This document shows, in pieces, positions 16,418 through 24,858 of a stretch of 39,630 nt of DNA. Below the pieces are notes generated by a model. It was not told the origin of the DNA and ran no database searches. It saw nothing but the letters and a program-made list of their open reading frames with translations. The translations under genes and the position numbers were made by a program. Source of the stretch: an uncultured Dysosmobacter sp. (GTDB lineage Bacteria; Bacillota; Clostridia; Oscillospirales; Oscillospiraceae); NCBI GenBank assembly GCA_934563745.1, contig CAKTHE010000021.1, positions 1 through 39,630 on the forward strand, written 5' to 3'. Within the stretch, counting starts at the first letter, position 1. Every line of letters begins with the position of its first letter.

Positions 16418-17557
16418 ATGGGGAAGCGGCGCCTTGCCTATGCCGCCTGGCTGCTCTTTGCCGGGCTGATCTACTTTTTTGAAAATAATACGGGGACCCG
16501 GGCCCTGCTGGCGGGATCGGTCCTGATCCCGGCCGGAAGCGTGGCCTGTGCGATCGGATCGGTCCGCCGGGCCGCATGGGAACTGCAGGCTCCGGTGAGC
16601 GTGGGGCGGAGCGACGCGGCGCCCTGCACCGTATGTGTCCGCGGCCTTTTGCCCGGCGCCGTGTGTACGGGGACGCTGCGGGCTGCCAACCGCCTGTGCT
16701 GTGAGGAGACGCGGTTACCGGTGATGCTGGCGGGGCCGTCCGGTACGGCCCGCACCCGGCTTTCCTCCGGGCATTGCGGCATGCTGGAGCTTTCCCTGGA
16801 GGATGTGCGGATCCGGGACTGGTTTGGCCTGTGGCAGTCGGCACCGCTGCCGGAGAAGCGGGAGCATGTGCTGGTGCAGCCGGAGCTGTTTGTCCCGGAG
16901 GTCTGCTTTGCCCAGGGGGAGACGCCGTCTGCGGACGGGGAGCGCTGGTCCATGACCCGCCCGGGGAATGATCCCAGCGAAACGTTTTCCATTCGGGAAT
17001 ACATTCCCGGGGATCCGGTCCGGCAGATCCACTGGAAGCTTTCCCAGAAGACGGACACCCTGATGCTGCGGGAATTGGGCCTTCCGGTGGCGGAGGAGAC
17101 CTTGCTTTTATTGGATACGACGGTACCGGAAACCGGGCCGGATCCCGCGGCGATGGATGCGGCGGTCAGCGTACTGCTGTCGCTTTCCCGGTCGCTGGCG
17201 CTGCAGGGAATTGCCCATCAGGTCGGCTGGAAGGACCGGGGATTGAACGAGTTGATTCTGTGTGCCGTCCGTACGCCGGAGGAATGGGGCCGGATGGAAG
17301 AAAAGATTCTGGCCGCCGCAGCGGCGCCGGATGGGGAAGGCGTGTGCAGCTGCTTCCGGAAATGGACGGATGGCGGCGTGTACGCGCACACGGTGGTCTG
17401 CGCGCCGGCTTTGCCGGAGGGGCTTGAGAAACTTTGCGCCGGGAACCGGGTTACCTTGCTTCTTCCGGATTCTTCTGCCTGGGAAGCGGACACTGTACAG
17501 GTAATTCCCTTTCCGGAAGAAGGGCTTGCGCAAACCCTGGCTTCTATTGAGATCTGA
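16418..17557 (+). CDS. DUF58 domain protein
   Basis: This 379-residue protein has two short hydrophobic helices at about residues 7-22 and 30-50, and then a soluble region. The DUF58 core is visible near residues 185-215 (IREYIPGDPVRQIHWKLS), followed by a VWA-like fold segment (ETLLLLDTTV). DUF58 proteins are regular partners of MoxR ATPases. The start lies 3 bases after the moxR stop and the next gene begins 11 bases after its stop, so an operon is very likely. Confidence 0.88.
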   Translation: MGKRRLAYAAWLLFAGLIYFFENNTGTRALLAGSVLIPAGSVACAIGSVRRAAWELQAPVSVGRSDAAPCTVCVRGLLPGAVCTGTLRAANRLCCEETRLPVMLAGPSGTARTRLSSGHCGMLELSLEDVRIRDWFGLWQSAPLPEKREHVLVQPELFVPEVCFAQGETPSADGERWSMTRPGNDPSETFSIREYIPGDPVRQIHWKLSQKTDTLMLRELGLPVAEETLLLLDTTVPETGPDPAAMDAAVSVLLSLSRSLALQGIAHQVGWKDRGLNELILCAVRTPEEWGRMEEKILAAAAAPDGEGVCSCFRKWTDGGVYAHTVVCAPALPEGLEKLCAGNRVTLLLPDSSAWEADTVQVIPFPEEGLAQTLASIEI

Positions 17558-17568
17558 GAGGATTGTTG

Positions 17569-18744
17569 ATGAAACAGGCGGATTTGATGCTGCAGCTGGA
17601 TGCAGCGGTAAAGCCAAATTTCAGAAAATGGGCGGTTTCCGTCTGCGCGGCTGTTTTGGTCGGCTCCGTGCTGGCGCTTTGCCTGCTGCCGGCTGCACGC
17701 ACCGGGGCAAAGCTTCTTGCCAACCGGCTCTTTGCAGCCAGTGAAGCGGTCAACGCATACCGGTATGATTTCTTTGCTGTCCCGGATCAGGCCAGTGCGC
17801 TTCCGGCGGCCCTTTTGCTGGGGCTGGCGCTGGCGGCGCTTTTGGTGCTGGCGGCCTTGCTGCATCTGCGTGCCGTCCCCCTGGGACTGGCCTTTGCGCT
17901 GGCCGGTGCGGAGGCATACTTCGGCCTGACGCTGCCGCCGGCGATCCAGGTGCTGCTATTTACTCTGCTGGGGCTGAGTCTGGTGCAGGGGACGATTCGA
18001 AGCCGGCTTCCTCTGCTGGCGGCGGCCGCATGCATCTTTCTGCTGGTAAGCTGGCTGGCGCCGGGTGTCCATGCGCGGCTGGAACTGCGCAGTGAGGCGG
18101 TCCGGGATGCGCTGGCTCCGGTGGAGCAGCTTTTGGGCGGCAGCGATTCGAAGACTCCGGAAGAGCAGCCCTTGGCCACCCGCAGAGAAAACCGCCTGAA
18201 TCCGGAAGGGGCCGACGGAACATCGGATGACGCGCGCAATGATCGGCTCTATCAGCATTTACAGCAGCAGGAGCAGCAGATCAGCCGGCCTAAACGGATC
18301 CATTATCTGAAGATTGCGCTGCTGGCGGTTTTGATCCTGGCGCTTCTGACCGTTCCGTTTTTGCCCTTTGTTCTGTACGACGCCCGCCGCCGTAAGGCGC
18401 TGGCCCGCCGGGCGGCGTTTGCCTCACCGGTGTATGCCGAGGCGATCCGGGCGATGTTTGCGCATCTGAACGCGTACCTGATCTGCTGCGGCAAGGATGG
18501 CGGCAACCGCCCCTTTTCTCAGTGGGTCCCGGAGCTGGAGCGCTCCATGCCCCCTGGCTATGCGGAGCGCTACGCGCAGGGGAGCGCACTGTTCCGGGAG
18601 GCGGCCTACAGCACCCACACCATGACGGAGGCACAGCGGGATATGATGCAGGCTCTGCTTGCGGAGACGGAGCAGATCCTTTATCAGGAGGCGGATTTGC
18701 GTACACGGCTGCGGCTGCGGTTTGCAGAGTGCCTTCAGGCTTGA
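17569..18744 (+). CDS. Multi-pass membrane protein of the MoxR/DUF58 cluster
   Basis: This 391-residue protein has hydrophobic helices near residues 24-42, 80-98, 103-122, 126-140, 147-162 and 244-264, and then a cytoplasmic C-terminal domain of about 120 residues. Its position after MoxR and DUF58 and the C-terminal pattern (FSQWVPELERSM, YAERYAQGSALFREAAYS) resemble the DUF4129-type tail of transglutaminase-like membrane proteins often found here. No transglutaminase Cys-His-Asp domain is present. The ATG at 17569 follows GAGAGGA by six bases; an in-frame TTG sits just before it. Family assignment is tentative. Confidence 0.65.
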   Translation: MKQADLMLQLDAAVKPNFRKWAVSVCAAVLVGSVLALCLLPAARTGAKLLANRLFAASEAVNAYRYDFFAVPDQASALPAALLLGLALAALLVLAALLHLRAVPLGLAFALAGAEAYFGLTLPPAIQVLLFTLLGLSLVQGTIRSRLPLLAAAACIFLLVSWLAPGVHARLELRSEAVRDALAPVEQLLGGSDSKTPEEQPLATRRENRLNPEGADGTSDDARNDRLYQHLQQQEQQISRPKRIHYLKIALLAVLILALLTVPFLPFVLYDARRRKALARRAAFASPVYAEAIRAMFAHLNAYLICCGKDGGNRPFSQWVPELERSMPPGYAERYAQGSALFREAAYSTHTMTEAQRDMMQALLAETEQILYQEADLRTRLRLRFAECLQA

Positions 18745-18756
18745 AAGGAGCGGGGT

Positions 18757-19764
18757 ATGAAAAAGATAGGAATCGGGATCCTGGCGCTGCTGCTGCTGGT
18801 CGTTGCACTGACCGGCTGCCGCAGCCGGACCAGTGTGGCGGTCCTTCCGGGAGCGATGGAAGTACCGGACAACAGCGCGGCAGGCAGTGCCGCCTCTGAT
18901 TCGCAGCAGGATCCGTCCGGGGAGGAGCCGGAGGAACAGCCGGACCCCACCCAGACGTCTGCCGATCCGGAGACGCCGACGGAGGAAGACCCGAACGCCG
19001 AGCGAAAAAGCTATTCCGACGAGGCCGACGCCGAACTGACGGCCGGCGCGGAGAACTGGCTGACGGTGCAGCAGGGATCGGGTGCGCCGGCACCCCGGCC
19101 GGATGACGCCGCAGCCGGCGGCGGGGCACAGACGGCTCCGGAGGCAGACCATACCGCAACGGAGACGGTTCCGGCGGATCAGGCAGAGCAGACCGGCGCG
19201 TCGGAGGACGGCGAAACGGCTGAAAGCTCCCTGCTGTATTACCAGACGCTGCTGCAGGACCGGCTGGACAGCCTGTTTGAATGTCAGCGGCTGAATGTCT
19301 ATTGGGAGGATACGGAGGCATATACCACGATCCATAAAAGCTCGCAGGAACATCAGCTGATTCTGGCTGCCGGGGCCTATGATGTGGCGGCCAAGCTTGC
19401 GGAGGGAGACCTGAACGTGGACAGCGGCTGGGTGCAGCGAAAGAATCCCGGCGCCGTGGTGAAGGTCGTTCCCGGATCCGTACTGGGCGGCGGCGTGCAG
19501 TCCTCCGCACAGGCGCAGGCCCTGCGGGAGGAGCTGCTGGCCCGCTCCGGCTGGAGCGAGATGGAGGCGGTGCAGAAGGGGCGGGTCGTCCTGCTTTCGG
19601 AGGAGCTGCTTTTCACCCAGGCCGGCAGGACGGCGGCAGAGGTTTATCTTGCCAAGGCGCTGTATCCGGCGCTTTTTGAGGATACCGACGCGGATGAGGC
19701 CCTGCGCGCCCTGGAGGAGGAAAGCGGCGGAACGGCTTCGGGGCTGTTCTTTTTCGCGGGCTGA
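18757..19764 (+). CDS. Lipoprotein with acidic linker and half of a binding-protein fold
   Basis: This 335-residue protein begins with a lipoprotein signal ending in VVALTGC. Residues about 40-160 are low-complexity, rich in Pro, Glu, Asp, Thr and Ala. From about residue 165, segments such as HQLILAAGAYDVAAKLAEG, NPGAVVKVVPGSVLG and WSEMEAVQKGRVVLLSEELL resemble the later half of class III (BtuF/FecB-like) substrate-binding proteins. The first lobe seems to be missing. No ABC permease is next to it, and it ends the MoxR cluster. Whether it binds a ligand is unknown. Confidence 0.65.
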   Translation: MKKIGIGILALLLLVVALTGCRSRTSVAVLPGAMEVPDNSAAGSAASDSQQDPSGEEPEEQPDPTQTSADPETPTEEDPNAERKSYSDEADAELTAGAENWLTVQQGSGAPAPRPDDAAAGGGAQTAPEADHTATETVPADQAEQTGASEDGETAESSLLYYQTLLQDRLDSLFECQRLNVYWEDTEAYTTIHKSSQEHQLILAAGAYDVAAKLAEGDLNVDSGWVQRKNPGAVVKVVPGSVLGGGVQSSAQAQALREELLARSGWSEMEAVQKGRVVLLSEELLFTQAGRTAAEVYLAKALYPALFEDTDADEALRALEEESGGTASGLFFFAG

Positions 19765-19799
19765 GCGCGGAAACATGTAGAAGAAAAGGAAGATGAATC

Positions 19800-20360
19800 A
19801 TGAAAACCACATCCGCAGGCGGCAGGATCTCGCCGCTTCAAATCCGAAAAATCACCTATGCGGCCTTGTACATGGCAATTGCTTTGGTGCTTCCGTTTCT
19901 GACGGGCCAGATCCCGGAGATCGGCGCGATGCTGTGCCCCATGCACATTCCGGCCCTGCTGTGCGGTTTCGTGTGCGGCTGGCCCTGGGGGGTGGCCGTG
20001 GGCTTCCTTTCTCCGCTGCTGCGGGGCGTCTTGTTCGGAATGCCGCGGATCTTTCCCACCGGGATCGCTATGGCGTTTGAAATGGCCGTGTACGGTGCGG
20101 TGGCCGGAATTCTCTATCGCCGCCTGCCCAAAAAGATGGGATATCTTTACGCGGCGTTGATCGCCGCCATGGTGGCGGGCCGTGTGGCCTGGGGCGGCGT
20201 GCAGTTTCTGATTGCCGGGCTGCAGCATACGCAGTTCAGCTTTGCGATGTTTGTGGCCGGGGCTGTAACGGCGGCCATTCCGGGGATCGTGGTGCAGCTG
20301 GTGCTGATCCCGGTTTTGGTGACGGCCATGCAGAAGGCGCAGCTGGTGTTGGATCCCTGA
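19800..20360 (+). CDS. ECF transporter S component, substrate unknown
   Basis: This 186-residue membrane protein has about six helices. It carries LYMAIALVLPFLTGQIPEIG near its start, then GAMLCPMHIPALLCGFVCG and LLRGVLFGMPRIFPT, all characteristic of a PF12822-type S component. It should bind a vitamin or similar cofactor and dock on EcfT/EcfA1/EcfA2, encoded at 887-3418. The substrate cannot be read from the sequence, and no riboswitch precedes the gene to hint at it. The ATG follows AGGAAGA. A terminator follows. Confidence 0.85.
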   Translation: MKTTSAGGRISPLQIRKITYAALYMAIALVLPFLTGQIPEIGAMLCPMHIPALLCGFVCGWPWGVAVGFLSPLLRGVLFGMPRIFPTGIAMAFEMAVYGAVAGILYRRLPKKMGYLYAALIAAMVAGRVAWGGVQFLIAGLQHTQFSFAMFVAGAVTAAIPGIVVQLVLIPVLVTAMQKAQLVLDP

Positions 20361-20387
20361 GGGAGGGCCGCGCGCCCGAGGAAAGTA

Positions 20388-20422
20388 TAAAAAAGACCGC
20401 TGACACGCGTCAGCGGCCTTTT
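20388..20422 (+). terminator. Intrinsic terminator after the S component
   Basis: CCGCTGAC (20397-20404) pairs with GTCAGCGG (20409-20416) around ACGC, extended by A-T pairs at the base, and is followed by CCTTTTCC. An A-run on the left means it may also work for the minus-strand small genes. Confidence 0.85.
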
Positions 20423-20449
20423 CCTGTGCGGCGGAGCGGCCGGATGTAC

Positions 20450-20761
20450 TTAAAGGATCAGCAGCAGCCCCAGCGCGATCAAAAGCTCTTCATCCGCATC
20501 CTCCTGGAAAAGAAGAAACAAAAGCAAAAGCAGCAGAAGGTCGCCGGTGTCCACATGTTCCAGATGAAAGCGGTCCAAAAGCCGGCGCAGGGTATTGCGG
20601 AGCCCGGCACCGGCTTCCCCGGAAGCAGGCGGGACCCAATCCGGCCCGGGGGGCGGCGGGTCCGGGTGCTCCGGCGGTGAACCGGGAGCGGAAGCTTCTT
20701 CCTCCGGGATCCGCGTGTAGACGCCCCGATCATTTCGGATATAACGATTATACGTGAAGAT
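20450..20761 (-). CDS. Small protein with hydrophobic C-terminus, probable non-canonical start
   Basis: The frame encodes about 103 residues: a polar start (FTYNRYIRNDRGVYTRIPEEE), a proline-rich stretch, LRRLLDRFHLEHVDTGD near residue 58, and a very hydrophobic acidic end (LLLLLLFLLFQEDADEELL). No ATG, GTG or TTG lies between the upstream in-frame TAA and this conserved-looking start. The best candidate is ATC at 20761, which overlaps the previous gene by 14 bases and follows GGGGGG. From memory, similar small proteins occur in Clostridia. An incorrect base in the sequence could also explain the missing start. The function is unknown. Confidence 0.6.
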   Translation of the reverse strand: MFTYNRYIRNDRGVYTRIPEEEASAPGSPPEHPDPPPPGPDWVPPASGEAGAGLRNTLRRLLDRFHLEHVDTGDLLLLLLLFLLFQEDADEELLIALGLLLIL

Positions 20762-21173
20762 CCCCCCAGTTCCCCAGAAATTTCTTCCCGATCCGGATTA
20801 CGCGGGCCAGCTGCAGCGCCCGTTCGATTTTTTCCTGGCGGGCGGGCTTGAGATACGGCCGCAGCGCATACAGCAGCTCCCGGGCGCCGGAGTTCTGTGA
20901 GGCGCCCAGCTCCTGAAGCAGCGGCAGGGCCTTGGCGATCATTCCGGGGTCCACGCCGCCCAAAAGGGAAGAAAGCGGATCGCCTCCGGAGGCCGGAGCC
21001 GGCGGAGGGGGCGGGGGAGGCGCAGCCGCAGCCGCTGCCGGTTCCGCCGGGGCGGGAGAAGGGGGCGCCTGCGTGTTTTCCGGACCGGAGAGAGTCTGCG
21101 CCAGCTTCATGATCTGAGACATACTGTCCGGGTTGGAGAGCAGCGCGTTGAGTTTTTCGTCAAATTCGGACAT
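20748..21173 (-). CDS. Small protein with proline/alanine linker (141 aa)
   Basis: The N-terminal 35 residues (MSEFDEKLNALLSNPDSM) look helical. They are followed by a Pro/Ala linker at about residues 36-62 and a second helical domain from about 63, with LSSLLGGVDPGMIAKALPLL and a basic tail near KPARQEKIERALQLARVIR. No membrane segment or catalytic motif is visible, and I do not know the function. GGGAGG lies eight bases before the ATG. It is the middle of three small genes transcribed leftward and overlaps the last one. Confidence 0.7.
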   Translation of the reverse strand: MSEFDEKLNALLSNPDSMSQIMKLAQTLSGPENTQAPPSPAPAEPAAAAAAPPPPPPPAPASGGDPLSSLLGGVDPGMIAKALPLLQELGASQNSGARELLYALRPYLKPARQEKIERALQLARVIRIGKKFLGNWGDLHV

Positions 21174-21234
21174 AAAGCCGGCCTCCCTCTGCAGTGGATC
21201 TAAGCGTGCGCCGGGTCAAGCGCCGCCGGGGTGA

Positions 21235-21492
21235 TCAGATGCGGAACATTTGCTGGATCCGGCGGGTCAGCTCCGCTCCCTCCGGACTGTTCATGCGCTG
21301 GGAGATCAGCTGTGCCAGGGCTGCGCTGTTTCCCTGGGCGGCGCTTTGGGCCGCCTGCTTCAGGGCGGCGCCCTGATCACCCTGGGTCAGCATGGCCAGA
21401 AGGCGCTGCCCCTCCGGGGCGTTCATCAGCGTATGCAGCATGGCCGGGTTTTTCCGCAGCTGTTCCGCCAGCTTTGTTGCTTTTTCGTCCAT
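21235..21492 (-). CDS. Small helical protein (85 aa)
   Basis: This small protein begins MDEKATKLAEQLRKNPAML and seems wholly helical, with repeated Gln, Ala and Leu (QGDQGAALKQAAQSAAQG) and no membrane segment. The ATG at 21492 was chosen because AAGGAG lies nine bases upstream and the longer frame has no support. The next gene follows after 61 bases. The phrase 'KNPAML' resembles 'SNPDSM' at the same place in the 141-aa neighbour, so the two may share a helical fold by duplication. The function is unknown. Confidence 0.7.
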   Translation of the reverse strand: MDEKATKLAEQLRKNPAMLHTLMNAPEGQRLLAMLTQGDQGAALKQAAQSAAQGNSAALAQLISQRMNSPEGAELTRRIQQMFRI

Positions 21493-21647
21493 GTCGTATG
21501 GCTCCTTTCTGTTGCCTGCAGGCTGTGCCCGCCGGGCCGGAGAGCGGCGTTTGCAAATAACGGCGGCCGGTGCTCCGGCGGGAAGGCTCAGTTCAGTATA
21601 TGACGCCGGAGAAAAAACGTTCCTGCCGGGCAGCAGCGCCGGACGGA

Positions 21648-21690
21648 TAAAAAATACGCATGTCCGGCACCAAAAGCCGGGCATGCGTAT
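21648..21690 (-). terminator. Intrinsic terminator after nth
   Basis: The arms 21654-21668 and 21676-21690 pair over 15 bases with one G-U pair and a seven-base loop. The minus strand then reads TTTTTT. It lies just downstream of nth and separates it from the small-protein genes. Confidence 0.9.
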
Positions 21691-21705
21691 GGGGAAAAGC
21701 GTGGG

Positions 21706-22353
21706 TCAGGGGGTTCGGTCTGCTTCCTTTCGGGCCGCGCAGTCCTTCTGCAGCGGGCATTGCGTGCATTTGGGCGCCCGGGCCGTACAGATGTCCCGGC
21801 CGAAGAGCACCATGCGGTGGCAGAAGTTGGAGGATTCCGCCGGCGGCAGGACCTGGCGAAGCTGCCGTTCGACCTGAAGCGGATCCTTGGATCCGTCCGT
21901 GATCCCCAGGCGCCCGGTAATGCGGATGCAGTGCGTGTCGCAGACATAGGCGGGCTGATGATAGATATCACCCAGGATCAGATTGGCGGTTTTGCGGCCG
22001 ACGCCCGGTAGCGAGGTCAGCTCTTCCATGGTGCCGGGGACCTTTCCGCCGAAGTCCTGCAGCAGCTTCTGGGCACAGGCCACAATGTCCCGGGCCTTTC
22101 CGTTATAAAAACCGCAGGAGTGGATGTAGCGGCCCACCTCGGCCGGATCGGCCTGGGCAAAGCTTTCCAGCGTTGGAAAGCGCGCGTACAGGGCAGGCGT
22201 GACCTGATTGACCCGTGCATCGGTGCACTGGGCCGAAAGGCGCACGGCGAACAGCAATTCATAATCTTTTTCGTATTCCAGCGAGCACAGGGCATCCGGA
22301 TAGCGGGCCTTCAACGCCTCCAGAATCCGGCGGAGCGCAGCTTTGGATATCAT
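21706..22353 (-). CDS. nth: Endonuclease III
   Basis: This DNA glycosylase/AP lyase removes oxidised pyrimidines in base excision repair. The helix-hairpin-helix LPGVGRKTA carries the catalytic Lys121, and the catalytic Asp139 lies in VCDTHC. Cys189, Cys196, Cys199 and Cys205 form the C-x6-C-x2-C-x5-C [4Fe-4S] site. The length of 215 residues is normal. The ATG at 22353 follows GAGGTGA; the longer frame has no family support. It is divergent from rarA, so a replication/repair pair shares the 170-base intergenic region. Confidence 0.96.
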   Translation of the reverse strand: MISKAALRRILEALKARYPDALCSLEYEKDYELLFAVRLSAQCTDARVNQVTPALYARFPTLESFAQADPAEVGRYIHSCGFYNGKARDIVACAQKLLQDFGGKVPGTMEELTSLPGVGRKTANLILGDIYHQPAYVCDTHCIRITGRLGITDGSKDPLQVERQLRQVLPPAESSNFCHRMVLFGRDICTARAPKCTQCPLQKDCAARKEADRTP

Positions 22354-22465
22354 CGCATTCACCTCACTGCCAGCATACCATAAAATTCGGCCGCTGGCGA
22401 GGAAATTCTTTTGTATTTCCGGGAAAACAGACCCCGCGCCCGGTGTACGGATTTGCAATTGAGAG

Positions 22466-22494
22466 TGGAAATCAGCCGGGCGGCGTGCTATAAT
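22466..22494 (+). promoter_or_regulatory. Sigma-A promoter for rarA
   Basis: A perfect TATAAT with an extended TGC before it lies 17 bases after TGGAAA, a 4-of-6 -35. The predicted start near 22501 makes the ATG at 22503 almost leaderless, which supports the downstream ATG at 22524. Confidence 0.75.
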
Positions 22495-22523
22495 CAATCA
22501 TTATGGAAGTGGGGGGGATCTGC

Positions 22524-23789
22524 ATGCACAGGCCTTTGGCCGATGAAATACGCCCGAAGAAGCTGGACGAAGTGGTGGGACAGCGGCATCTGCTGGGGCC
22601 TGGGGCTGTGCTGCGGCGCCTGATTGAAAGCGGAGCCCACTCCAACATGGTGTTTTACGGCCCCTCCGGAACCGGGAAGACGACCGTTGCCAATATCATC
22701 GCATCGCAGACCAACCAAACGCTGTACCGCCTGAATGCCACGACGGCGTCTTTGCAGGATATCAAGGATATTATTGCCGACGTGGGGACGCTGCTGGCGC
22801 CCGGCGGGATCCTGCTTTACTTGGATGAGATCCAGTATTTTAATAAAAAGCAGCAGCAAAGCCTTCTGGAATTTATGGAAAACGGAAAGCTGACCCTGAT
22901 TGCGTCCACAACGGAAAATCCCTTTTTCTACGTTTACGGCGCCCTGCTTTCCCGCAGCACAGTGTTTGAATTCAAGCCGGTGCCGCCGGAAGAGGCTGCC
23001 AAGGCGGTGGAGCGGGCGCTGGGGATCGAGCGCACGCGTTCCGGGCAGCCACTGCACTGGGAGGACGGGCTTGCGCTGCAAGTGGCCACGGCCTGCGGCG
23101 GCGATGTGCGCAAGGCGGTCAACGCGGTGGAGCTGCTGGTGCAGGCTGCCCGGCCGGACCGGGAGGGGGCGCTGCTTCTGACACGGACCGATGCAGAACA
23201 GCTGGCGCAGCGCAGCGCGATGCGCTATGACCGGGGCGGCGATGCCATGTATGATGCAGCCTCGGCGCTGCACAAATCCCTCCGCGGCAGCGATCCGGAT
23301 GCGGCCCTTCATTATCTGGCCCGCTTTTTGGAAGCGGGCGATCTGATCACGCCGTGCCGGCGCTTGCTGTGTGCCGCCTGCGAGGATGTGGGGCTTGCCT
23401 ATCCGCAGGCCATCACCATTGTGAAATCCTGTGTGGACACGGCTATGCAGTTGGGCCTTCCGGAGGCACAGCTGCCTCTGGCACAGGCCGCGATCCTGAT
23501 TGCCACCGCGCCCAAATCAAACAGCGCGGCGGCGGGCATCGGGGCCGCGTGGGCGGATGTCAAGGCAGGGCGCACCGGGGAGGTTCCCCGGGAGCTGCAG
23601 AATGTGCACGCGGATTCCTTTGGAATGGAACGGGAGCAGGGATACCTGTATCCGCATAATTATCCGCATCATTGGGTCCGCCAGCAGTACCTGCCGGACA
23701 CCATTCGTCAGGCGCACTATTACGATTGGGGCGAAAATAAGACCGAGCAGGCAGCCCGGTCTTATTGGGAACGGATCAAGAACGAATAA
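22524..23789 (+). CDS. rarA: Replication-associated recombination protein A (RarA/MgsA AAA+ ATPase)
   Basis: RarA acts at stalled replication forks as an ATP-driven clamp-loader relative. Walker A is GPSGTGKTT, Walker B is ILLYLDEIQYF, and TENPFFYVYGALLSRS matches the sensor 1 region and arginine finger found in this family. The C-terminal part (YLARFLEAGD, EDVGLAYPQA) is the usual tetramerisation domain. The ATG at 22524, preceded by GGGGGG, begins MHRPLADEIRPKKLDEVVGQ, as homologues do. The protein is 421 residues, full length. Confidence 0.93.
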   Translation: MHRPLADEIRPKKLDEVVGQRHLLGPGAVLRRLIESGAHSNMVFYGPSGTGKTTVANIIASQTNQTLYRLNATTASLQDIKDIIADVGTLLAPGGILLYLDEIQYFNKKQQQSLLEFMENGKLTLIASTTENPFFYVYGALLSRSTVFEFKPVPPEEAAKAVERALGIERTRSGQPLHWEDGLALQVATACGGDVRKAVNAVELLVQAARPDREGALLLTRTDAEQLAQRSAMRYDRGGDAMYDAASALHKSLRGSDPDAALHYLARFLEAGDLITPCRRLLCAACEDVGLAYPQAITIVKSCVDTAMQLGLPEAQLPLAQAAILIATAPKSNSAAAGIGAAWADVKAGRTGEVPRELQNVHADSFGMEREQGYLYPHNYPHHWVRQQYLPDTIRQAHYYDWGENKTEQAARSYWERIKNE

Positions 23790-23835
23790 ATTTCCGGGCG
23801 CGGGAGAGATCCGGCCCACGCCCCGGGGCGGACGC

Positions 23836-24771
23836 TTATCCGCCCTGCTGAAGAAAGACGGTCTCTACAGGGGCTTTTTCATAGTCCGGCGGGGAGTAGA
23901 CCCAGCGGGTAAGCGTGCCGTCGGTGATTTGATAGTGCAGCGGAGGAAGCTCCGGCTCCGGCGGAAGCGGTTCAATGATCTGCAGCTTGATTTTCATACG
24001 ATCCGGGCGCATGCTTTTGATGTAAACGCTGACGCGGTCGCCCTCCTGAACGGCCGGCCCCAGATCGGCCAGCCCGGAGAGATTGGGCGTCAGCTCGATA
24101 AAGACCCCGTAGGGCTTGATGCTGCGGACCGTGCCGGGGACCGTCTCTCCCGGCTGAAAATAGCTGGCATTTTCCAGCCAGGTCCCCAGCAGCTCCTTAT
24201 GGGTCAGGGTGAAGCGTCGGGCCTCCGGGTCGACGCCCGCCACAACGGAAAGAATTTTCTGCCCGTTCCGGAAGCGCTGCCTGGGGTGTGAGATCCGCGC
24301 CACCGAGATGCGCTCGCAGGGCAGCATGGCTATGATTCCGCAGCCGATGTCGGCGAAAGCGCCGAAGGGCTCCATGTGGGTGATCCGGGCGGAGAGGACG
24401 GTGCCCGGCACGGCGTGCGCGAGCATCCAGGTCATGGCTTCTTCCTGAGCGGCCCGGCGGGAGAGCAGCGCCGTGGTTTCCCCTTTTTCATCGGTGTTCA
24501 GGGCGCGGATCTGAAAGCAGGCCGGCTTTCCCACCCGGGTCAGCAGGGCGATCTCGCGGTCGGCGCCGCTGATCCAGGGGGCGATGGCCTCTTCTTTCGG
24601 AATGATCCCACGGATCCGGCCCAGCCAGACATGCAGGCTGCGCTGCGTGTCACAGCGCAGGACCGGGCTTTCCAGAATATCGCCCGTCTCCATGGCATGC
24701 CGGAGTGCGGGCAGGGACCAGTTGACCGGCGGACGTGATCCTTCCGGCTGATAGAATCTGTTTTCAGGCAT
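23836..24771 (-). CDS. S1 RNA-binding domain protein
   Basis: This 311-residue protein carries two clear S1 domains: residues about 121-190 (VPGTVLSARITHMEPFGAFA) and about 207-270 (VPGTVRSIKPYGVFIEL). A weaker one covers about 35-80. S1 domains bind single-stranded RNA. It is shorter than ribosomal protein S1 and resembles the S1-repeat proteins of Clostridia annotated as general RNA-binding proteins. The ATG at 24771 has only a weak ribosome site (GGGATGATGAA). It is divergent from the DUF951 gene and no promoter was assigned. Confidence 0.85.
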   Translation of the reverse strand: MPENRFYQPEGSRPPVNWSLPALRHAMETGDILESPVLRCDTQRSLHVWLGRIRGIIPKEEAIAPWISGADREIALLTRVGKPACFQIRALNTDEKGETTALLSRRAAQEEAMTWMLAHAVPGTVLSARITHMEPFGAFADIGCGIIAMLPCERISVARISHPRQRFRNGQKILSVVAGVDPEARRFTLTHKELLGTWLENASYFQPGETVPGTVRSIKPYGVFIELTPNLSGLADLGPAVQEGDRVSVYIKSMRPDRMKIKLQIIEPLPPEPELPPLHYQITDGTLTRWVYSPPDYEKAPVETVFLQQGG

Positions 24772-24858
24772 TTCATCATCCCATCCGCCGCTGAGCGGCT
24801 TATTTTTGATACTGCAGTATATGCACAAATTTCCAAGGGGTTGACAGGAGGCATTTGA

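Noticed and set aside
20479..20733. An ATG-initiated 84-codon minus-strand frame within the last small-protein gene
   Set aside because: Its product is a Cys/Phe/Arg-rich out-of-frame translation; the neighbouring frame without an ATG is far more protein-like.
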